Shown: positions 28,185 to 37,886 of the stretch, in pieces
Numbering within the stretch: position 1 is the first letter of the stretch
How the letters are laid out: each line of letters starts with the position of its first letter
Assembly: GCF_002838065.1 (NCBI RefSeq)
Contig: NZ_PIZU01000001.1
Location: forward strand, 62,001-126,000
Source of the DNA: Mycobacterium hubeiense
Lineage (GTDB): Bacteria; Actinomycetota; Actinomycetes; Mycobacteriales; Mycobacteriaceae
Direction: 5' to 3'
Length of the DNA: 64,000 nt
Program-made: the position numbers and the translations under genes
The notes under the pieces: generated by a model
Told to the model about the DNA's origin: nothing
The model's input: the letters and a program-made list of their open reading frames with translations, nothing else
The model's database searches: none

Positions 28185-29660
28185 CTAGAAGGGCGGCGGC
28201 TCACCGTCGCCGTGCTCGTCGTCATGGGGCGCAAAGAGCTCTGCGTGGTAGGCGTCGCAGGCTTTTCGGCGGGCTTCGCGCGCTTGTCGGTTCTGCCGTC
28301 GTTCGGCGGCTACCCGATGCGCCCGGTTTTGCGCCCGACTGCGGCGCCGCTTCGGCATCATCGCGTTGCGGTTCCCGCAGCGGTCCTCGGCCGGTGGGTT
28401 CGGCTCGGCCAGCTCGCCGGTGGGTCGGCACAGGTTGGGAAACAGCAACGCGCTCCCTGGAGTGGTGACATACATCTGGCCATCGGGCAGCGTCCAGATT
28501 ACCGTGCCGTCGGGCAGCTGTTTATCCCGCCATCCCCCAAAGGTTTTCAGTAAGTGATGACGTCTACACAGACATTTCAAATTCGACGGATGAGTCAGTC
28601 CGCCCTTGCCGTGGGGCACCGTGTGGTCGATATCGCAATGCGTCGCGGGCTGGTCACACCCCGGCGCACGGCACGTCATATCGCGGCACCGCACGAACTC
28701 CGCGAGCTTCGCCGATGGCACATAGCCGGGTTCGGGTGGCGCATCGACCGGATCAAACAGCGGCCGCGTCTTGGCGGACTTCGCGAGCTCGGCTACCAGC
28801 TCGGCGGGGATCAGATCGTCATACCCGACGAGGTAGCCGGACTTATCCGATGCGCCGTCGACGGTGGCCTGATCGGCAAGCAGGTGCAGCACCACCGGAC
28901 TCGCGGGCAGCTTTCCGCCGGCACAGCAGTCATCGGTGCCGCACCGGCAACTCAGTCGGTCCGCTCCGGCCGCCACAGCACCGATGGCATCGGCTCGCCG
29001 CTGCGCCGCCGTGCGGGGATCCTTGTCGCAGACCGTGGCCGCTAACGCGTCCAGCCGCTGATCGAGGGCGCGCCCATCGGTGGAGAACACATTGGCGTAC
29101 ACCACGGCCATCCCGTCGCCGCTGTCGGCAACAACGACCTCGCGCTCCTCGGCGCGCTCCTTGCGGCGCCGCACCGCGTCGGCATCAGCCGCGGCGACGA
29201 TGCGATCCACCTCGCGCGAGAGTTTTCCGTAGCTCAGCGAGGTCCACCGCGGCGCGCGCGCGGCGAGCTGGGTATCCACCGCCGCCAAGGTGTCCGCATC
29301 GGTGATCAGATCCGTCCGGTACACGATGGTCTGGAATAGCCGATAGTCGATATCGCCGGCGGCAAGAACCATGCCCACCAACGGCAGCCGTTCGTGCATC
29401 GCCAGCGCGAAACGCACGAGATTGCCTGCTGAGCCCAGGCTGGTGTTCAGCGCTGCAGCTACCTCGGCGGCGACCGCATCCCAGGTGTCGACCGCCGCGT
29501 TGTCGCCGTCACCCCATTCACGCAGCCGCACTCGGTATAGCTGCCAGACCGCGGTTAACCGCTGGGCAGCAGCGCGGGTCTCCGAACGAGAAGCCGCCCG
29601 CATCTCATCCAGCAGAGCACTCGGCTCCACCGAGGCGGGCGGCTCCATCAGTTCGAACAT
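28185..29660 (-). CDS. 13E12-repeat (DUF222) family protein with HNH nuclease motif
   Basis: 491 residues. An N-terminal DUF222 helical domain (about 1-310) is followed by an HNH motif (CRAPGCDQPATHCDIDH...HPSNLKCLCRRHH, about 330-375) with zinc-binding cysteines, then a strongly basic tail (KRRRSRAQNRAHR). These multicopy mycobacterial proteins are presumed mobile or DNA-damage-related nucleases. The ATG at 29660 is preferred over one 30 nt upstream because the family commonly begins MFE and because the start is embedded in an SOS box with TATATT 7 nt before it. There are no signs of transfer beyond the family itself. Confidence 0.88.
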   Translation of the reverse strand: MFELMEPPASVEPSALLDEMRAASRSETRAAAQRLTAVWQLYRVRLREWGDGDNAAVDTWDAVAAEVAAALNTSLGSAGNLVRFALAMHERLPLVGMVLAAGDIDYRLFQTIVYRTDLITDADTLAAVDTQLAARAPRWTSLSYGKLSREVDRIVAAADADAVRRRKERAEEREVVVADSGDGMAVVYANVFSTDGRALDQRLDALAATVCDKDPRTAAQRRADAIGAVAAGADRLSCRCGTDDCCAGGKLPASPVVLHLLADQATVDGASDKSGYLVGYDDLIPAELVAELAKSAKTRPLFDPVDAPPEPGYVPSAKLAEFVRCRDMTCRAPGCDQPATHCDIDHTVPHGKGGLTHPSNLKCLCRRHHLLKTFGGWRDKQLPDGTVIWTLPDGQMYVTTPGSALLFPNLCRPTGELAEPNPPAEDRCGNRNAMMPKRRRSRAQNRAHRVAAERRQNRQAREARRKACDAYHAELFAPHDDEHGDGEPPPF

Positions 29661-29668
29661 AGTTTCGA
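29653..29668 (-). promoter_or_regulatory. LexA/SOS box overlapping the 13E12 start codon
   Basis: TCGAAC-ATAG-TTTCGA matches the mycobacterial SOS box TCGAAC-N4-GTTCGA with one mismatch. On the gene strand the second half reads through ATGTTCGAA, that is, the start codons Met-Phe-Glu. A TATATT (29668-29673) sits 7 nt before the ATG. Several 13E12 genes are LexA-regulated in M. tuberculosis. Confidence 0.75.
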
Positions 29669-29730
29669 ATATAACCGTCGGGTACGACAAGTCGACCGCG
29701 CGTTTTGGTCAGCGCCTCTGGAAAACCTCG

Positions 29731-31614
29731 CTACCTGCGAAGACGCTGCCACCAGCGGCGTCGAGGAGCTTGAGTATCCTGCGGCGACTCGGGCTCGACG
29801 ACGTCCTCCGACGGTTTTGAAACGTCGGCAGAGATCTCGTCGGCTACCGTTGCGGCCTCGTCAGCGCCCTCAGCCGCGACTTGGTGCGCCTCCGAAGCCG
29901 CTTCCTGAACCGCCGTGGCCTCCTCGCCCTCAACGGGGCCAAGTCCCTCGACTGGTTCGTCCGACGCCGCGCCGGCCTGTTCGGTTTCTGACTCGTCGAC
30001 CGGTTCCTCGTCCGTGGCCTCAACAGGCTCGGGTACAGCCTCCCCACCCGCTGCTTCCGGCTCCGACTCCTCAGCTTCTTCACCGCTGACTTCGGGCTGC
30101 AGCTCTGACTCGTCGGCTTCTTCAGCGGCCACCTCATCCGCCACTGCGGTGGCCTCCTCGGCGCCCTCAACCGCGACTTCGTGAGCCTCCAAAGCCGCTT
30201 CCTGGGCCTCAGCGGCCTCCTCACCCTCGACAGGGCCAAGTCCCTCTTCCGGGCGCGGTTCGGTAGCTTCGTCCGATTCCATCGCTTCCGGTGCGGCGGC
30301 TTCTGCATCGACGTCCTCTGGCATCTCGGCAGACTCAGCCTCGACGCCGGCCGGTTCCTCCTCGCCGACCTCGGCTTCTACCGCCTCCGCTGCGGCCGGT
30401 TCCTCCTCGCCGACCTCGGCTTCAGCCTCGGCCTCAGCGGGCTCCATTGCCTCGGCCTCATCCGGCTCCATCGCTTCGGCCTCGACCTCGTCGCCCACCT
30501 CGACGGCCTCTGGTTCAGCTGGCTCTTCCTCCTCGACGGCCGCTTCGGGTTCCTCGGCTTCTGCCTCAGCCTCCGTCGAATCCGGCTCCATCGCCTCGGC
30601 ATCGACCTCATCACCGACGGCTTCGGCATCCTCGTCCTCCGCCTCGCCGGCAACCTTTGCCGCCGCCACCACGCCGGTCCCCGCGGCCACCGCGGCCAGC
30701 TCCTTGGCAACCTCGTCGACCGGCGACTCTTCGAGCTCCTCGACCTCAGTGGGCTTGCCCCGCAGCGAGTCCGGATCCTCGCGGCCCTTCGGCGCGGCCA
30801 TGATGTACACCACCGCGCCGACAAACACGAACGTCGCCGTGAACGAATTGATCCGGATCCCCGCGATGTGAGTCGCCACATCACTGCGCATCAGCTCGAT
30901 CCAGAACCGGCCCACGCAATACCCGGCGACATACAACGCGAACAGCCGCCCATGCCCAATCTTGAACCGGCGGTCCACCCAGATGAGCACCGCGAAAACC
31001 AAGACATTCCACAGCAGTTCGTACAGGAAGGTCGGGTGCACGACTTCGATCAGCTGGCCCGTCGACACGCCATTGAGGTTGTCGAGCGCACCGCTCGCAT
31101 CCCGGCGCTCATAGATCTCCAGGCCCCACGGCAGCGTCGTCGGCCGGCCGTACAGCTCTTGATTGAAGTAGTTGCCCAACCGGCCGATCGCTTGTGCCAA
31201 CACGATTCCCGGTGCAATGGCATCACCGAACGCCGGCAACGGAATGCCCCGACGGCGACACGCAATCCACGCCCCGACACCACCGAGCGCCACCGCTCCC
31301 CAGATGCCCAGGCCGCCATCCCAAATCCGGAACGCCGCCCCCAGGCCCGCGCCGCCCTCACCGAAGTAGGTCTGCCAGTCGGTGATGACGTGGTAAAGCC
31401 GGCCACCGATCAGGCCGAACGGCACCGCCCACAACGCAATGTCGTAGATGACGCCGCGTTCACCGCCCCTGGCTTCCCAGCGGCGATCGCCGATCACCAG
31501 CGCCACGATGATGCCCGCAATGATGAACAGCGCGTACGCCCGCAGCGGGAAGGAACCGAGATACCAAACGCCCTGCGGCGGGCTGGGAATGGAGGCCAGG
31601 ACAGTGGTCGTCAC
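29731..31614 (-). CDS. lgt: Prolipoprotein diacylglyceryl transferase with long acidic C-terminal extension
   Basis: 627 residues. The N-terminal 270 form the Lgt membrane enzyme that transfers diacylglycerol from phosphatidylglycerol to the lipobox cysteine; the signature GRLGNYFNQE (144-153) and HPTFLYE (193-199) are present. Residues about 280-627 are a low-complexity Glu/Ala/Pro tail, far longer than E. coli Lgt (about 290 residues in all), containing internal repeats and ending in basic-aromatic PRRRWWQRLRR. The start is GTG at 31614, overlapping the trpA stop by 4 nt. The tail is probably cytoplasmic; its role is unknown. Confidence 0.93.
   Translation of the reverse strand: MTTTVLASIPSPPQGVWYLGSFPLRAYALFIIAGIIVALVIGDRRWEARGGERGVIYDIALWAVPFGLIGGRLYHVITDWQTYFGEGGAGLGAAFRIWDGGLGIWGAVALGGVGAWIACRRRGIPLPAFGDAIAPGIVLAQAIGRLGNYFNQELYGRPTTLPWGLEIYERRDASGALDNLNGVSTGQLIEVVHPTFLYELLWNVLVFAVLIWVDRRFKIGHGRLFALYVAGYCVGRFWIELMRSDVATHIAGIRINSFTATFVFVGAVVYIMAAPKGREDPDSLRGKPTEVEELEESPVDEVAKELAAVAAGTGVVAAAKVAGEAEDEDAEAVGDEVDAEAMEPDSTEAEAEAEEPEAAVEEEEPAEPEAVEVGDEVEAEAMEPDEAEAMEPAEAEAEAEVGEEEPAAAEAVEAEVGEEEPAGVEAESAEMPEDVDAEAAAPEAMESDEATEPRPEEGLGPVEGEEAAEAQEAALEAHEVAVEGAEEATAVADEVAAEEADESELQPEVSGEEAEESEPEAAGGEAVPEPVEATDEEPVDESETEQAGAASDEPVEGLGPVEGEEATAVQEAASEAHQVAAEGADEAATVADEISADVSKPSEDVVEPESPQDTQAPRRRWWQRLRR
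29830..29949 (-). repeat. Second copy of a 40-codon internal repeat in the lgt tail
   Basis: Encodes residues 556-595 of Lgt, beginning EGLGPVEGEEA and continuing through AEGADEAATVADE. It is clearly related to residues 457-496 encoded at 30127-30246, in both protein and DNA. The two copies are separated by about 60 residues. Confidence 0.8.
30127..30246 (-). repeat. First copy of a 40-codon internal repeat in the lgt tail
   Basis: Encodes Lgt residues 457-496 (EGLGPVEGEEA ... VEGAEEATAVADE), the partner of the repeat at 29830-29949. Shorter repeats (GDEVxAEAMEPD, EVGEEEPA) lie further upstream in the tail, so the extension probably grew by local duplication. Confidence 0.8.
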
Positions 31615-32408
31615 GCGCTGACTCCCGAAACCCGCTGCCGGACACCGTCAGCAAGCTCTTCGGTCAATGCTCGCACCGCGGGAATACCATCCTTCAGCGC
31701 CGAAACCAAGGCCGAACCGACGATCACACCGTCAGCGTAAGCACCGATCTCGGTCGCCTGCTCGCGCGAGCGCACACCCAATCCGACACCGACCGGAATG
31801 TCTGACACCGCGCGGACCCGCTGAACAAGTTCCGGTGCCGCCACCGACACCGCATCGCGGGCGCCCGTAACACCCATCGTCGATGCCGCGTAGACGAATC
31901 CGCGCGACGCCTCGACCGTCGCCGCCAACCGCTCCGGCGTGGACGACGGCGCGACCAGGAAGATCCGATCCAACTCGTGGGCATCCGACACCGCCAGCCA
32001 CTCTTCGGCCTCATCAGGAATCAAGTCCGGCGTGATCATGCCCAATCCCCCGGCCGAGGCCAGGTCGCGCGCAAAAGCGTCGACGCCCCAATGCAATACC
32101 GGATTCCAATACGTCATCACGACGGCACGGCCGCCGGCCTTGCTGATCGCCTCGACCGCGGCCAGCGTGTCGCGCACCCGCACGCCGCCGCGCAGCGCCG
32201 CCTCGGTGGCCGCGGCGATCGTCGGGCCGTCCATTCCCGGATCGGAGTACGGGATGCCGACTTCCACGATGTCGCAGCCGGATTCGACCAACGCCGTCAT
32301 CGCCGAGATCGACGTCGGCACATCCGGGAACCCTGTCGGCAGATAGCCGATCAACGCCGAACGGCCCTCCGCGCGGCACGCGTCGAACAGGCTCGCCAAC
32401 CGGCTCAT
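31611..32408 (-). CDS. trpA: Tryptophan synthase alpha subunit
   Basis: 265 residues. Cleaves indole-3-glycerol phosphate to indole and glyceraldehyde-3-phosphate; indole is channelled to TrpB. Catalytic Glu49 ([10 protein letters not shown]) and Asp60 (GMDGPT) occupy the same positions as in the enteric enzyme. The start ATG at 32408 overlaps the trpB stop (ATGA) and its own stop overlaps the lgt start (GTGA), so translation of trpB, trpA and lgt is coupled. Confidence 0.96.
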   Translation of the reverse strand: MSRLASLFDACRAEGRSALIGYLPTGFPDVPTSISAMTALVESGCDIVEVGIPYSDPGMDGPTIAAATEAALRGGVRVRDTLAAVEAISKAGGRAVVMTYWNPVLHWGVDAFARDLASAGGLGMITPDLIPDEAEEWLAVSDAHELDRIFLVAPSSTPERLAATVEASRGFVYAASTMGVTGARDAVSVAAPELVQRVRAVSDIPVGVGLGVRSREQATEIGAYADGVIVGSALVSALKDGIPAVRALTEELADGVRQRVSGVSA

Positions 32409-33664
32409 GAGGCACCGTCCAACAGGCCGAACCACTTTGCGGCCGTCTCGACGTCCTTGTCGCCCCGCCCGGACATGTTCACGACGATGATCGCGCCGGA
32501 GCCCAGCTCCTGCCCCAGCTGCAGTGCACCGGCCACCGCATGGGCGGACTCGATCGCCGGGATGATGCCCTCGGTACGGCACAACAATGCGAACGCGTCC
32601 ATCGCCTCGGTATCGGTGATGGGCCGGTATTCGGCACGACCCACATCCTTGAGGAACGCGTGCTCCGGCCCGACCCCTGGATAGTCCAGACCCGCTGAGA
32701 TGGAATGGGATTCGATGGTCTGGCCGTCGTCGTCCTGCAACAGATACGAGAACGAGCCCTGGAACGCACCCGGCGATCCGCCCGTGAAAGTGGCGGCGTG
32801 CCTGCCGGTTTCGACGCCGTCGCCCGCTGCCTCGTAACCGACCAGCCGGACGCCGGGATCGTCGATGAAGGCGTGGAAGATGCCGATCGCATTGGAACCG
32901 CCTCCGACACACGCGGTCACCGCGTCGGGCAGCCGACCCGCCTGGGCTTGGATCTGAGCACGCGTCTCCAGACCGATGACCCGTTGAAAATCGCGCACCA
33001 TCATCGGGAACGGATGCGGGCCCGCGGCAGTTCCAAAGCAGTAATACGTGCGGTCGGCGTTGGTCACCCAGTCACGGAACGCCTCGTTGATGGCGTCCTT
33101 CAGCGTCTTCGAACCCGCCTCGACCGAAACCACTTCCGCGCCCAGCAGTCGCATCCGAGCGACGTTCAATGCCTGCCGGGCGGTGTCGACGGCGCCCATG
33201 TACACAACACATTCCAGACCCAACAAAGCACATGCGGTCGCGGTGGCCACACCGTGCTGGCCCGCTCCGGTCTCGGCGATCACGCGGGTCTTGCCCATCT
33301 GCCGGGCCAGCAAGGCCTGACCGAGCACATTGTTGATCTTGTGAGATCCGGTGTGGTTGAGGTCTTCTCGCTTCAGGAAGAAGCGGGCGCCGCCGGCGTG
33401 CTCGGACAACCGCGCAGCTTCGTAGAGCGGCGACGGGCGCCCACTGTAGTGCCGCTGCAAGCGATCCAACTCGTCGAGGAATGCCTGGTCGCCACGGGCC
33501 TTTTCGTAGGCGACGGTGACCTCTTCAATGACAGCCATCAACGCTTCGGGAACGAATCGTCCGCCGTAGACACCGAAGTGGCCGCGGGCATCCGGATCGT
33601 GGCTGGTCGGCTCGGCGACTGCCGCGCTTGAACGCGGCAACTGTGGGCCGGTGAGGTCAGCCAC
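32405..33664 (-). CDS. trpB: Tryptophan synthase beta subunit
   Basis: 419 residues. A PLP enzyme joining indole and serine to make tryptophan. The Schiff-base Lys109 lies in HTGSHKINN; the phosphate loop GGGSNAIG and the C-terminal SGRGDKD motif are present. A variable 25-residue N extension precedes the conserved region. The GTG at 33664 lies 3 nt after the trpC stop. The 4-nt overlap with trpA fits the obligate alpha2-beta2 complex. Confidence 0.96.
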   Translation of the reverse strand: MADLTGPQLPRSSAAVAEPTSHDPDARGHFGVYGGRFVPEALMAVIEEVTVAYEKARGDQAFLDELDRLQRHYSGRPSPLYEAARLSEHAGGARFFLKREDLNHTGSHKINNVLGQALLARQMGKTRVIAETGAGQHGVATATACALLGLECVVYMGAVDTARQALNVARMRLLGAEVVSVEAGSKTLKDAINEAFRDWVTNADRTYYCFGTAAGPHPFPMMVRDFQRVIGLETRAQIQAQAGRLPDAVTACVGGGSNAIGIFHAFIDDPGVRLVGYEAAGDGVETGRHAATFTGGSPGAFQGSFSYLLQDDDGQTIESHSISAGLDYPGVGPEHAFLKDVGRAEYRPITDTEAMDAFALLCRTEGIIPAIESAHAVAGALQLGQELGSGAIIVVNMSGRGDKDVETAAKWFGLLDGAS

Positions 33665-33667
33665 TTC

Positions 33668-34486
33668 TCAACGGGAGGGCTTGGGGCAGGACGGATGCGT
33701 GCCTGCGGTGACCAAATCGGCAACGGCGCTGCGGGGATCGCCGCTCGTGACCAGCCCTTCGCCGACCAGCACCGCATCGGCGCCGGCACCGGCGTAGGCA
33801 AGCAGATCGGCGGTGCCGCGCACACCGGACTCCGCGATCCTGATGACGTTGCTCGGCAGCCCGGGGGCGATGCGCGCGAAGCAATCCCGATCGACTTCCA
33901 GTGTCTTGAGATCGCGTGCGTTGACACCGATCACGCTCGCGCCGGCCTGCAGCGCGCGGTCCGCTTCTTCTTCGGTGTGGACTTCGACCAACGCCGTCAT
34001 ACCGAGGGATTCGGTGCGCTCGAGCATCGACACCAGCACCGGCTGCTCCAACGCGGCCACAATCAGCAGCAGCATGTCGGCGCCGTGTGCCCGGGCTTCA
34101 TGGATCTGATACGGCCGGATAATAAAGTCCTTGCGCAGCACCGGGATTGACACTGCGGCGCGTACCGCGTCGAGATCGTCGAGCGAGCCGTTGAACCGGC
34201 GCTGCTCGGTCAGCACGCTGATGATGCGTGCGCCGCCATCTTCATACGCGCGGGCCAGCTTCGCGGGGTCGGAGATCGACGCCAACTCGCCGCGTGAGGG
34301 GCTGGCGCGCTTGACTTCCGCGATCACGCCGATGCCCGGTTCGCGTAAGGCCGCCATCACGTCCAACGGTGGCGGTGCGTCCTTGGCCCGCTGCTTGATT
34401 TCGGCCAGGCTGACGACGGCCTCGCGAGCGGCAACGTCGGCGCGGACTCCTTCGATGATGGAGTCGAGCACGGTTGCCGAACTCAT
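33668..34486 (-). CDS. trpC: Indole-3-glycerol phosphate synthase
   Basis: 272 residues, TIM barrel. It converts carboxyphenylamino-deoxyribulose phosphate to indole-3-glycerol phosphate. Conserved [33 protein letters not shown] and AESGVR motifs are visible. The ATG at 34486 matches the family start, with AAAGGGA about 10 nt upstream; an upstream reading adds 25 unrelated residues. It follows the Trp-associated membrane protein gene by 71 nt. Confidence 0.95.
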   Translation of the reverse strand: MSSATVLDSIIEGVRADVAAREAVVSLAEIKQRAKDAPPPLDVMAALREPGIGVIAEVKRASPSRGELASISDPAKLARAYEDGGARIISVLTEQRRFNGSLDDLDAVRAAVSIPVLRKDFIIRPYQIHEARAHGADMLLLIVAALEQPVLVSMLERTESLGMTALVEVHTEEEADRALQAGASVIGVNARDLKTLEVDRDCFARIAPGLPSNVIRIAESGVRGTADLLAYAGAGADAVLVGEGLVTSGDPRSAVADLVTAGTHPSCPKPSR

Positions 34487-34557
34487 ACCCGTCGATTCCC
34501 TTTCTGTGACGCGAAATGACCTCCATCGAAGGGTAGCCGCCACCGCAGCACCATCTG

Positions 34558-35163
34558 TCACCGACCCTTGGTGTCAGGATTGGTCGGGTCCGTGGTCGGA
34601 TCCGAACCCTCGTCGAGCGCGTCCCAGATCATCCGCTCCGACATCGAATCGCCGGATGATTCCTGTTGTGCGGCGGCCCGTCGCGCCGCGGGCGCCACAT
34701 ACTTGCCCGCACCCGTGCGGGCCTTCGCCGCCGACCGTATGAGCAACACCGCGCCGACGAGCGCGCACGCCGCTGCCGCCACGGTGAGCACCGCGCCCCC
34801 GTAATGGCGTTGGGTGCCGGTCAGGTCGGCGACCGGGACCAGCGCCAAGTCCGCAGCACGCGGCGCGACGTCGCGGATCACCCACAGGCTGACGCCCAGA
34901 TAGGCCATGCCCGCGCTGGCCGCCGCCACCAGCACCGCGAGCAGCCGCAGCGGCCAGCCCCGCACTGCCAGCGTCGCGACCGCGGCGGCCAACAGCAACA
35001 CCGCCAGCGGTAGCAGCGCCGTCGACCAGGATCCGCCGCGCAGCGCCGTGGTCTTGGGCTGCCCCAGCCCGTCGAACGACGCCACCTCCACCCACGTCAA
35101 CCGTGAGGCCACCCACAGCGCCAGCGCCGCAAGCACCAGCAGGAGCTGCGCGCCGCGGATCAC
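34558..35163 (-). CDS. Trp biosynthesis-associated membrane protein (TIGR02234 type)
   Basis: 201 residues with four membrane helices (about 5-22, 48-66, 70-92, 122-142) and a charged C-terminal tail of about 55 residues. It matches the family found only in actinobacterial trp operons (Rv1610 in M. tuberculosis, from memory). No catalytic motif; function unknown. The GTG at 35163 overlaps the trpE stop (GTGA), indicating translational coupling. Possible roles are transport or membrane tethering of the pathway, both untested inferences. Confidence 0.88.
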   Translation of the reverse strand: MIRGAQLLLVLAALALWVASRLTWVEVASFDGLGQPKTTALRGGSWSTALLPLAVLLLAAAVATLAVRGWPLRLLAVLVAAASAGMAYLGVSLWVIRDVAPRAADLALVPVADLTGTQRHYGGAVLTVAAAACALVGAVLLIRSAAKARTGAGKYVAPAARRAAAQQESSGDSMSERMIWDALDEGSDPTTDPTNPDTKGR

Positions 35164-36686
35164 GGCTCCACCAGCGTTTCCGCGGCGGCCACGGCGTTGA
35201 GCACCGCGCGGGCCTTGTTCGCCGCCTCGGTGTACTCGTACGGCCCGTTGGAGTCGGCCACCACTCCCCCGCCGGCCTGCACATACGCGGTGCCGTCGCG
35301 CATCAACGCGGTACGGATGGCGATCGCGAAGTCGGCGTTGCCGGCGAAGTCCAGATAGCCGAGCACCCCGCCGTACAGACCGCGACGGGTCTTCTCGACC
35401 TCCTCGATCAACTCCATCGCCCGCACTTTGGGCGCCCCCGACAGCGTGCCCGCCGGGAAGCAGGCCGTCACCGCGTCCAGCGCGGTTTTCCCGGGTGCCA
35501 GCCGCCCCGTGACCGTCGACACCAGGTGCATCACGTGGCTGTAGCGCTCGATGTGGCTGTAGTCCTCGACGCGCACCGTGCCCGGCTCGCAGACCCGGCC
35601 CAGGTCGTTGCGGCCCAGATCCACCAGCATCAGGTGCTCGGCGCGCTCCTTCTCGTCCTCGGCCAACTCCTTTTCGAGCAGCAGATCTTCTTCCTCGGTT
35701 TGCCCACGCCACCGCGTCCCGGCGATGGGATGAGTGGTGGCCCGCCCGTCCTTGACCGTGACCAGAGCCTCGGGGCTGGAGCCGACGATCGAAAAGTCCA
35801 GTCCGCCAGCATCATTGGGCACGTTGAGCAGATACATGTACGGGCTGGGGTTGGTGACGCGCAGCATCCGGTACACGTCGAGCGGGTCGGCGTCGGTGTC
35901 CATCTCGAACCGCTGCGACGGCACCACCTGGAAGGCTTCCCCTGCCTCGATGTCGCCGACCAGCTTCTCGACGATCGCGGTGTACTCCTCGAGCGTGCGT
36001 TGCGCACGGTGCAGCGGCTCGGGCCTGCTGAAGGTGGCCACCGTGGAATGCAGCGGCTGGCCGAGCGCCTCGGTCATCACGTCGAGGCGCTTCACCGCGT
36101 CCTCGTAGGCCCAGTCGACGCGGTCGTCGGTGCCGTTCCAGTTCACCGCGTTGGCGATCAGCGTGATCGTGCCCTCGTGGTGGTCCACCGCGGCGATGTC
36201 GGTGGCCAGCAGCAGCAGCATGTCGGGCAGCCCGAGATCGTCGACCGTCAGCGACGGCAGCCGCTCCAGGCGTCGCACCATGTCGTAGGCGAAGAACCCG
36301 ACCAGACCGCTGGAGAGCGGCGGTAATCCGGGCAGTGGCTCGGTTTTGAGCAGGTCCAGCGTCGCCCGCAGCGCCGCCAGTGGATCCCCGCCGCTCGGTG
36401 CGTCTCGGGGGGTGACGCCCAGCCACGCCGCCTCGCCGTCGCGCACCGTCAACGCGGACGGCGCACCGGCGCCGATGAACGACCATCGCGACCACGACCG
36501 GCCGTTCTCGGCCGATTCCAGCAAGAACGTGCCGGGACGGTTGGCGGCCAGCTTGCGGTACGCCGACAGCGGTGTCTCGCTGTCAGCGAGCACCTTGCGA
36601 ATCACCGGTACTACCCGGTGCTCGGCGGCCAGCGCACGGAAGTCCTCGTGAGAGGTCGTGACGCCGAGGTTGGCGGTCGCTTGCAC
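35160..36686 (-). CDS. trpE: Anthranilate synthase component I
   Basis: 508 residues. Makes anthranilate from chorismate using ammonia supplied by TrpG (not encoded here). It has the N-terminal feedback-inhibition region with [18 protein letters not shown] and the C-terminal chorismate-binding domain with [30 protein letters not shown] and GGGVVADS. The start is GTG at 36686 with GGGAGGA upstream. It heads the operon; only 41 nt separate it from the divergent bcp gene. No leader peptide with Trp codons is visible. Confidence 0.95.
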   Translation of the reverse strand: MQATANLGVTTSHEDFRALAAEHRVVPVIRKVLADSETPLSAYRKLAANRPGTFLLESAENGRSWSRWSFIGAGAPSALTVRDGEAAWLGVTPRDAPSGGDPLAALRATLDLLKTEPLPGLPPLSSGLVGFFAYDMVRRLERLPSLTVDDLGLPDMLLLLATDIAAVDHHEGTITLIANAVNWNGTDDRVDWAYEDAVKRLDVMTEALGQPLHSTVATFSRPEPLHRAQRTLEEYTAIVEKLVGDIEAGEAFQVVPSQRFEMDTDADPLDVYRMLRVTNPSPYMYLLNVPNDAGGLDFSIVGSSPEALVTVKDGRATTHPIAGTRWRGQTEEEDLLLEKELAEDEKERAEHLMLVDLGRNDLGRVCEPGTVRVEDYSHIERYSHVMHLVSTVTGRLAPGKTALDAVTACFPAGTLSGAPKVRAMELIEEVEKTRRGLYGGVLGYLDFAGNADFAIAIRTALMRDGTAYVQAGGGVVADSNGPYEYTEAANKARAVLNAVAAAETLVEP

Positions 36687-36727
36687 GGCTCAATCCTCCC
36701 AGACCCTCCGGCGTAGCCTGGACACCC

Positions 36728-37201
36728 GTGACACCTATAAGACGCAGCGACCGGGTGGCCGAGTTCGAACTGCCGGATCAGACCGGGACGATGCGAAGCC
36801 TGTCGAGCTTGCTCGCCGACGGTCCGTTGGTGCTGTTCTTCTATCCGGCGGCGCTGACGCCCGGCTGCACCAAAGAGGCCTGCCATTTCCGCGATCTGGC
36901 GTCTGAGTTCGCCGCGGTTGGCGCATCGCGCGTCGGCATCAGCACCGACCCCGTCGACAAACAGGCCAAGTTCGCCGACATCCAGCGGTTCGACTTCCCG
37001 TTGCTGTCCGACGCCGACGGCAAGGTGGCCAGCCAGTTCGGGGTGAAGCGGGGGCTGCTCGGCAAGCTCATGCCCGTCAAGCGGACGACCTTCGTCATCG
37101 ACACGGACCGCACGGTGCTCGAGGTGATCTCCAGCGAGTTGAGCATGGAAACCCACGCCGACAAGGCACTGGAGGTGCTGCGGCAGCGCCAGTCGGCCTA
37201 A
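36728..37201 (+). CDS. bcp: Peroxiredoxin, Bcp/PrxQ type
   Basis: 157 residues, thioredoxin fold. Reduces hydrogen peroxide and organic peroxides. Peroxidatic Cys47 in TPGCTKEAC and resolving Cys52 five residues on are the classic PrxQ arrangement. It corresponds to BcpB of M. tuberculosis (Rv1608c, from memory). The GTG at 36728 lies 8 nt after TAGCCT (36714-36719), consistent with a leaderless message. Its stop overlaps the convergent hydrolase gene by 4 nt. Confidence 0.93.
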   Translation: MTPIRRSDRVAEFELPDQTGTMRSLSSLLADGPLVLFFYPAALTPGCTKEACHFRDLASEFAAVGASRVGISTDPVDKQAKFADIQRFDFPLLSDADGKVASQFGVKRGLLGKLMPVKRTTFVIDTDRTVLEVISSELSMETHADKALEVLRQRQSA

Positions 37202-37842
37202 CCCTGCGTGAGGTGCTGCTCGAACCACGCGGCGGCGAGTGCCGCCACCCGCTCGAGCGCGCCCGGCTCCTCGAACAGATGGGTGGCGCCCGGGATCACC
37301 ACGAACTGATTGTGCGCCGAGAGTTGCTCGATGGCGGCTTCGTTGGCTTCGATGATGCGCGGATCTCGTCCGCCGACGATGAGCAGCGTGGGTGCCTCGA
37401 CGTCGTGCAGCGCGTCTCCGGCCAGATCGGGGCGACCGCCGCGAGAGACGACGGCCCGTACCGAGGGGTCGCCGGCGGCGGCGATCAGCGCGGCCGCGGC
37501 GCCGGTGCTGGCGCCGAACAGTCCGACGGGCAGGCCCGCGACGGCGTCGTGCTCGCGCATGCGATCGAGCGCTGAGAGCATGCGATCGGCGAGCAAGCCG
37601 ACGTCGAAGCGGAATTCACGGGTGCGCAGATCCTGCTGTTCCTCGCTTTTGGTGAGCAGGTCCAGCAACAGCGTGGCGAAGCCGCGGTCCCTCAGCACAT
37701 GTGCGACGAGGCGGTTGCGCGGGCTGAAGCGGGAACTTCCGGTGCCGTGTGCGAAGACGACGAGCCCGCGTGCGTTCGGCGGGACCTCCAGGTCGCCGAG
37801 CAATTCGACGCCGCCCGACCCGACAGCCACCGGCAGGGCCAT
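37198..37842 (-). CDS. Alpha/beta hydrolase (dienelactone hydrolase-like)
   Basis: 214 residues. The alpha/beta-hydrolase core has oxyanion motif FAHGTGSS, nucleophile Ser112 in GASTGAA, Asp160 (VGGRDPR) and His188 (ATHLFEE), a complete triad. Substrate unknown. In other genomes similar proteins are often fused or adjacent to phosphoribosyltransferase domains, which is not seen here. It converges with bcp and diverges from the ABC ATPase gene. Confidence 0.85.
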   Translation of the reverse strand: MALPVAVGSGGVELLGDLEVPPNARGLVVFAHGTGSSRFSPRNRLVAHVLRDRGFATLLLDLLTKSEEQQDLRTREFRFDVGLLADRMLSALDRMREHDAVAGLPVGLFGASTGAAAALIAAAGDPSVRAVVSRGGRPDLAGDALHDVEAPTLLIVGGRDPRIIEANEAAIEQLSAHNQFVVIPGATHLFEEPGALERVAALAAAWFEQHLTQG

Positions 37843-37886
37843 ATCTCCAGGTTACGACGGGGACAGCGGCGCTAGAGTGCTGACGC

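Noticed and set aside
28185..29660. 13E12/HNH gene as a prophage or homing endonuclease insertion
   Set aside because: No phage genes, no interrupted host gene and ordinary base composition; the family is a normal multicopy mycobacterial one.
29830..30770. CRISPR or tandem-repeat array in the lgt 3' part
   Set aside because: The repeats are in-frame codon repeats within an open Lgt frame, not spaced direct repeats.
36687..36727. Trp attenuator or leader peptide before trpE
   Set aside because: Only 41 nt separate trpE from bcp and no Trp codons or alternative stems are seen.
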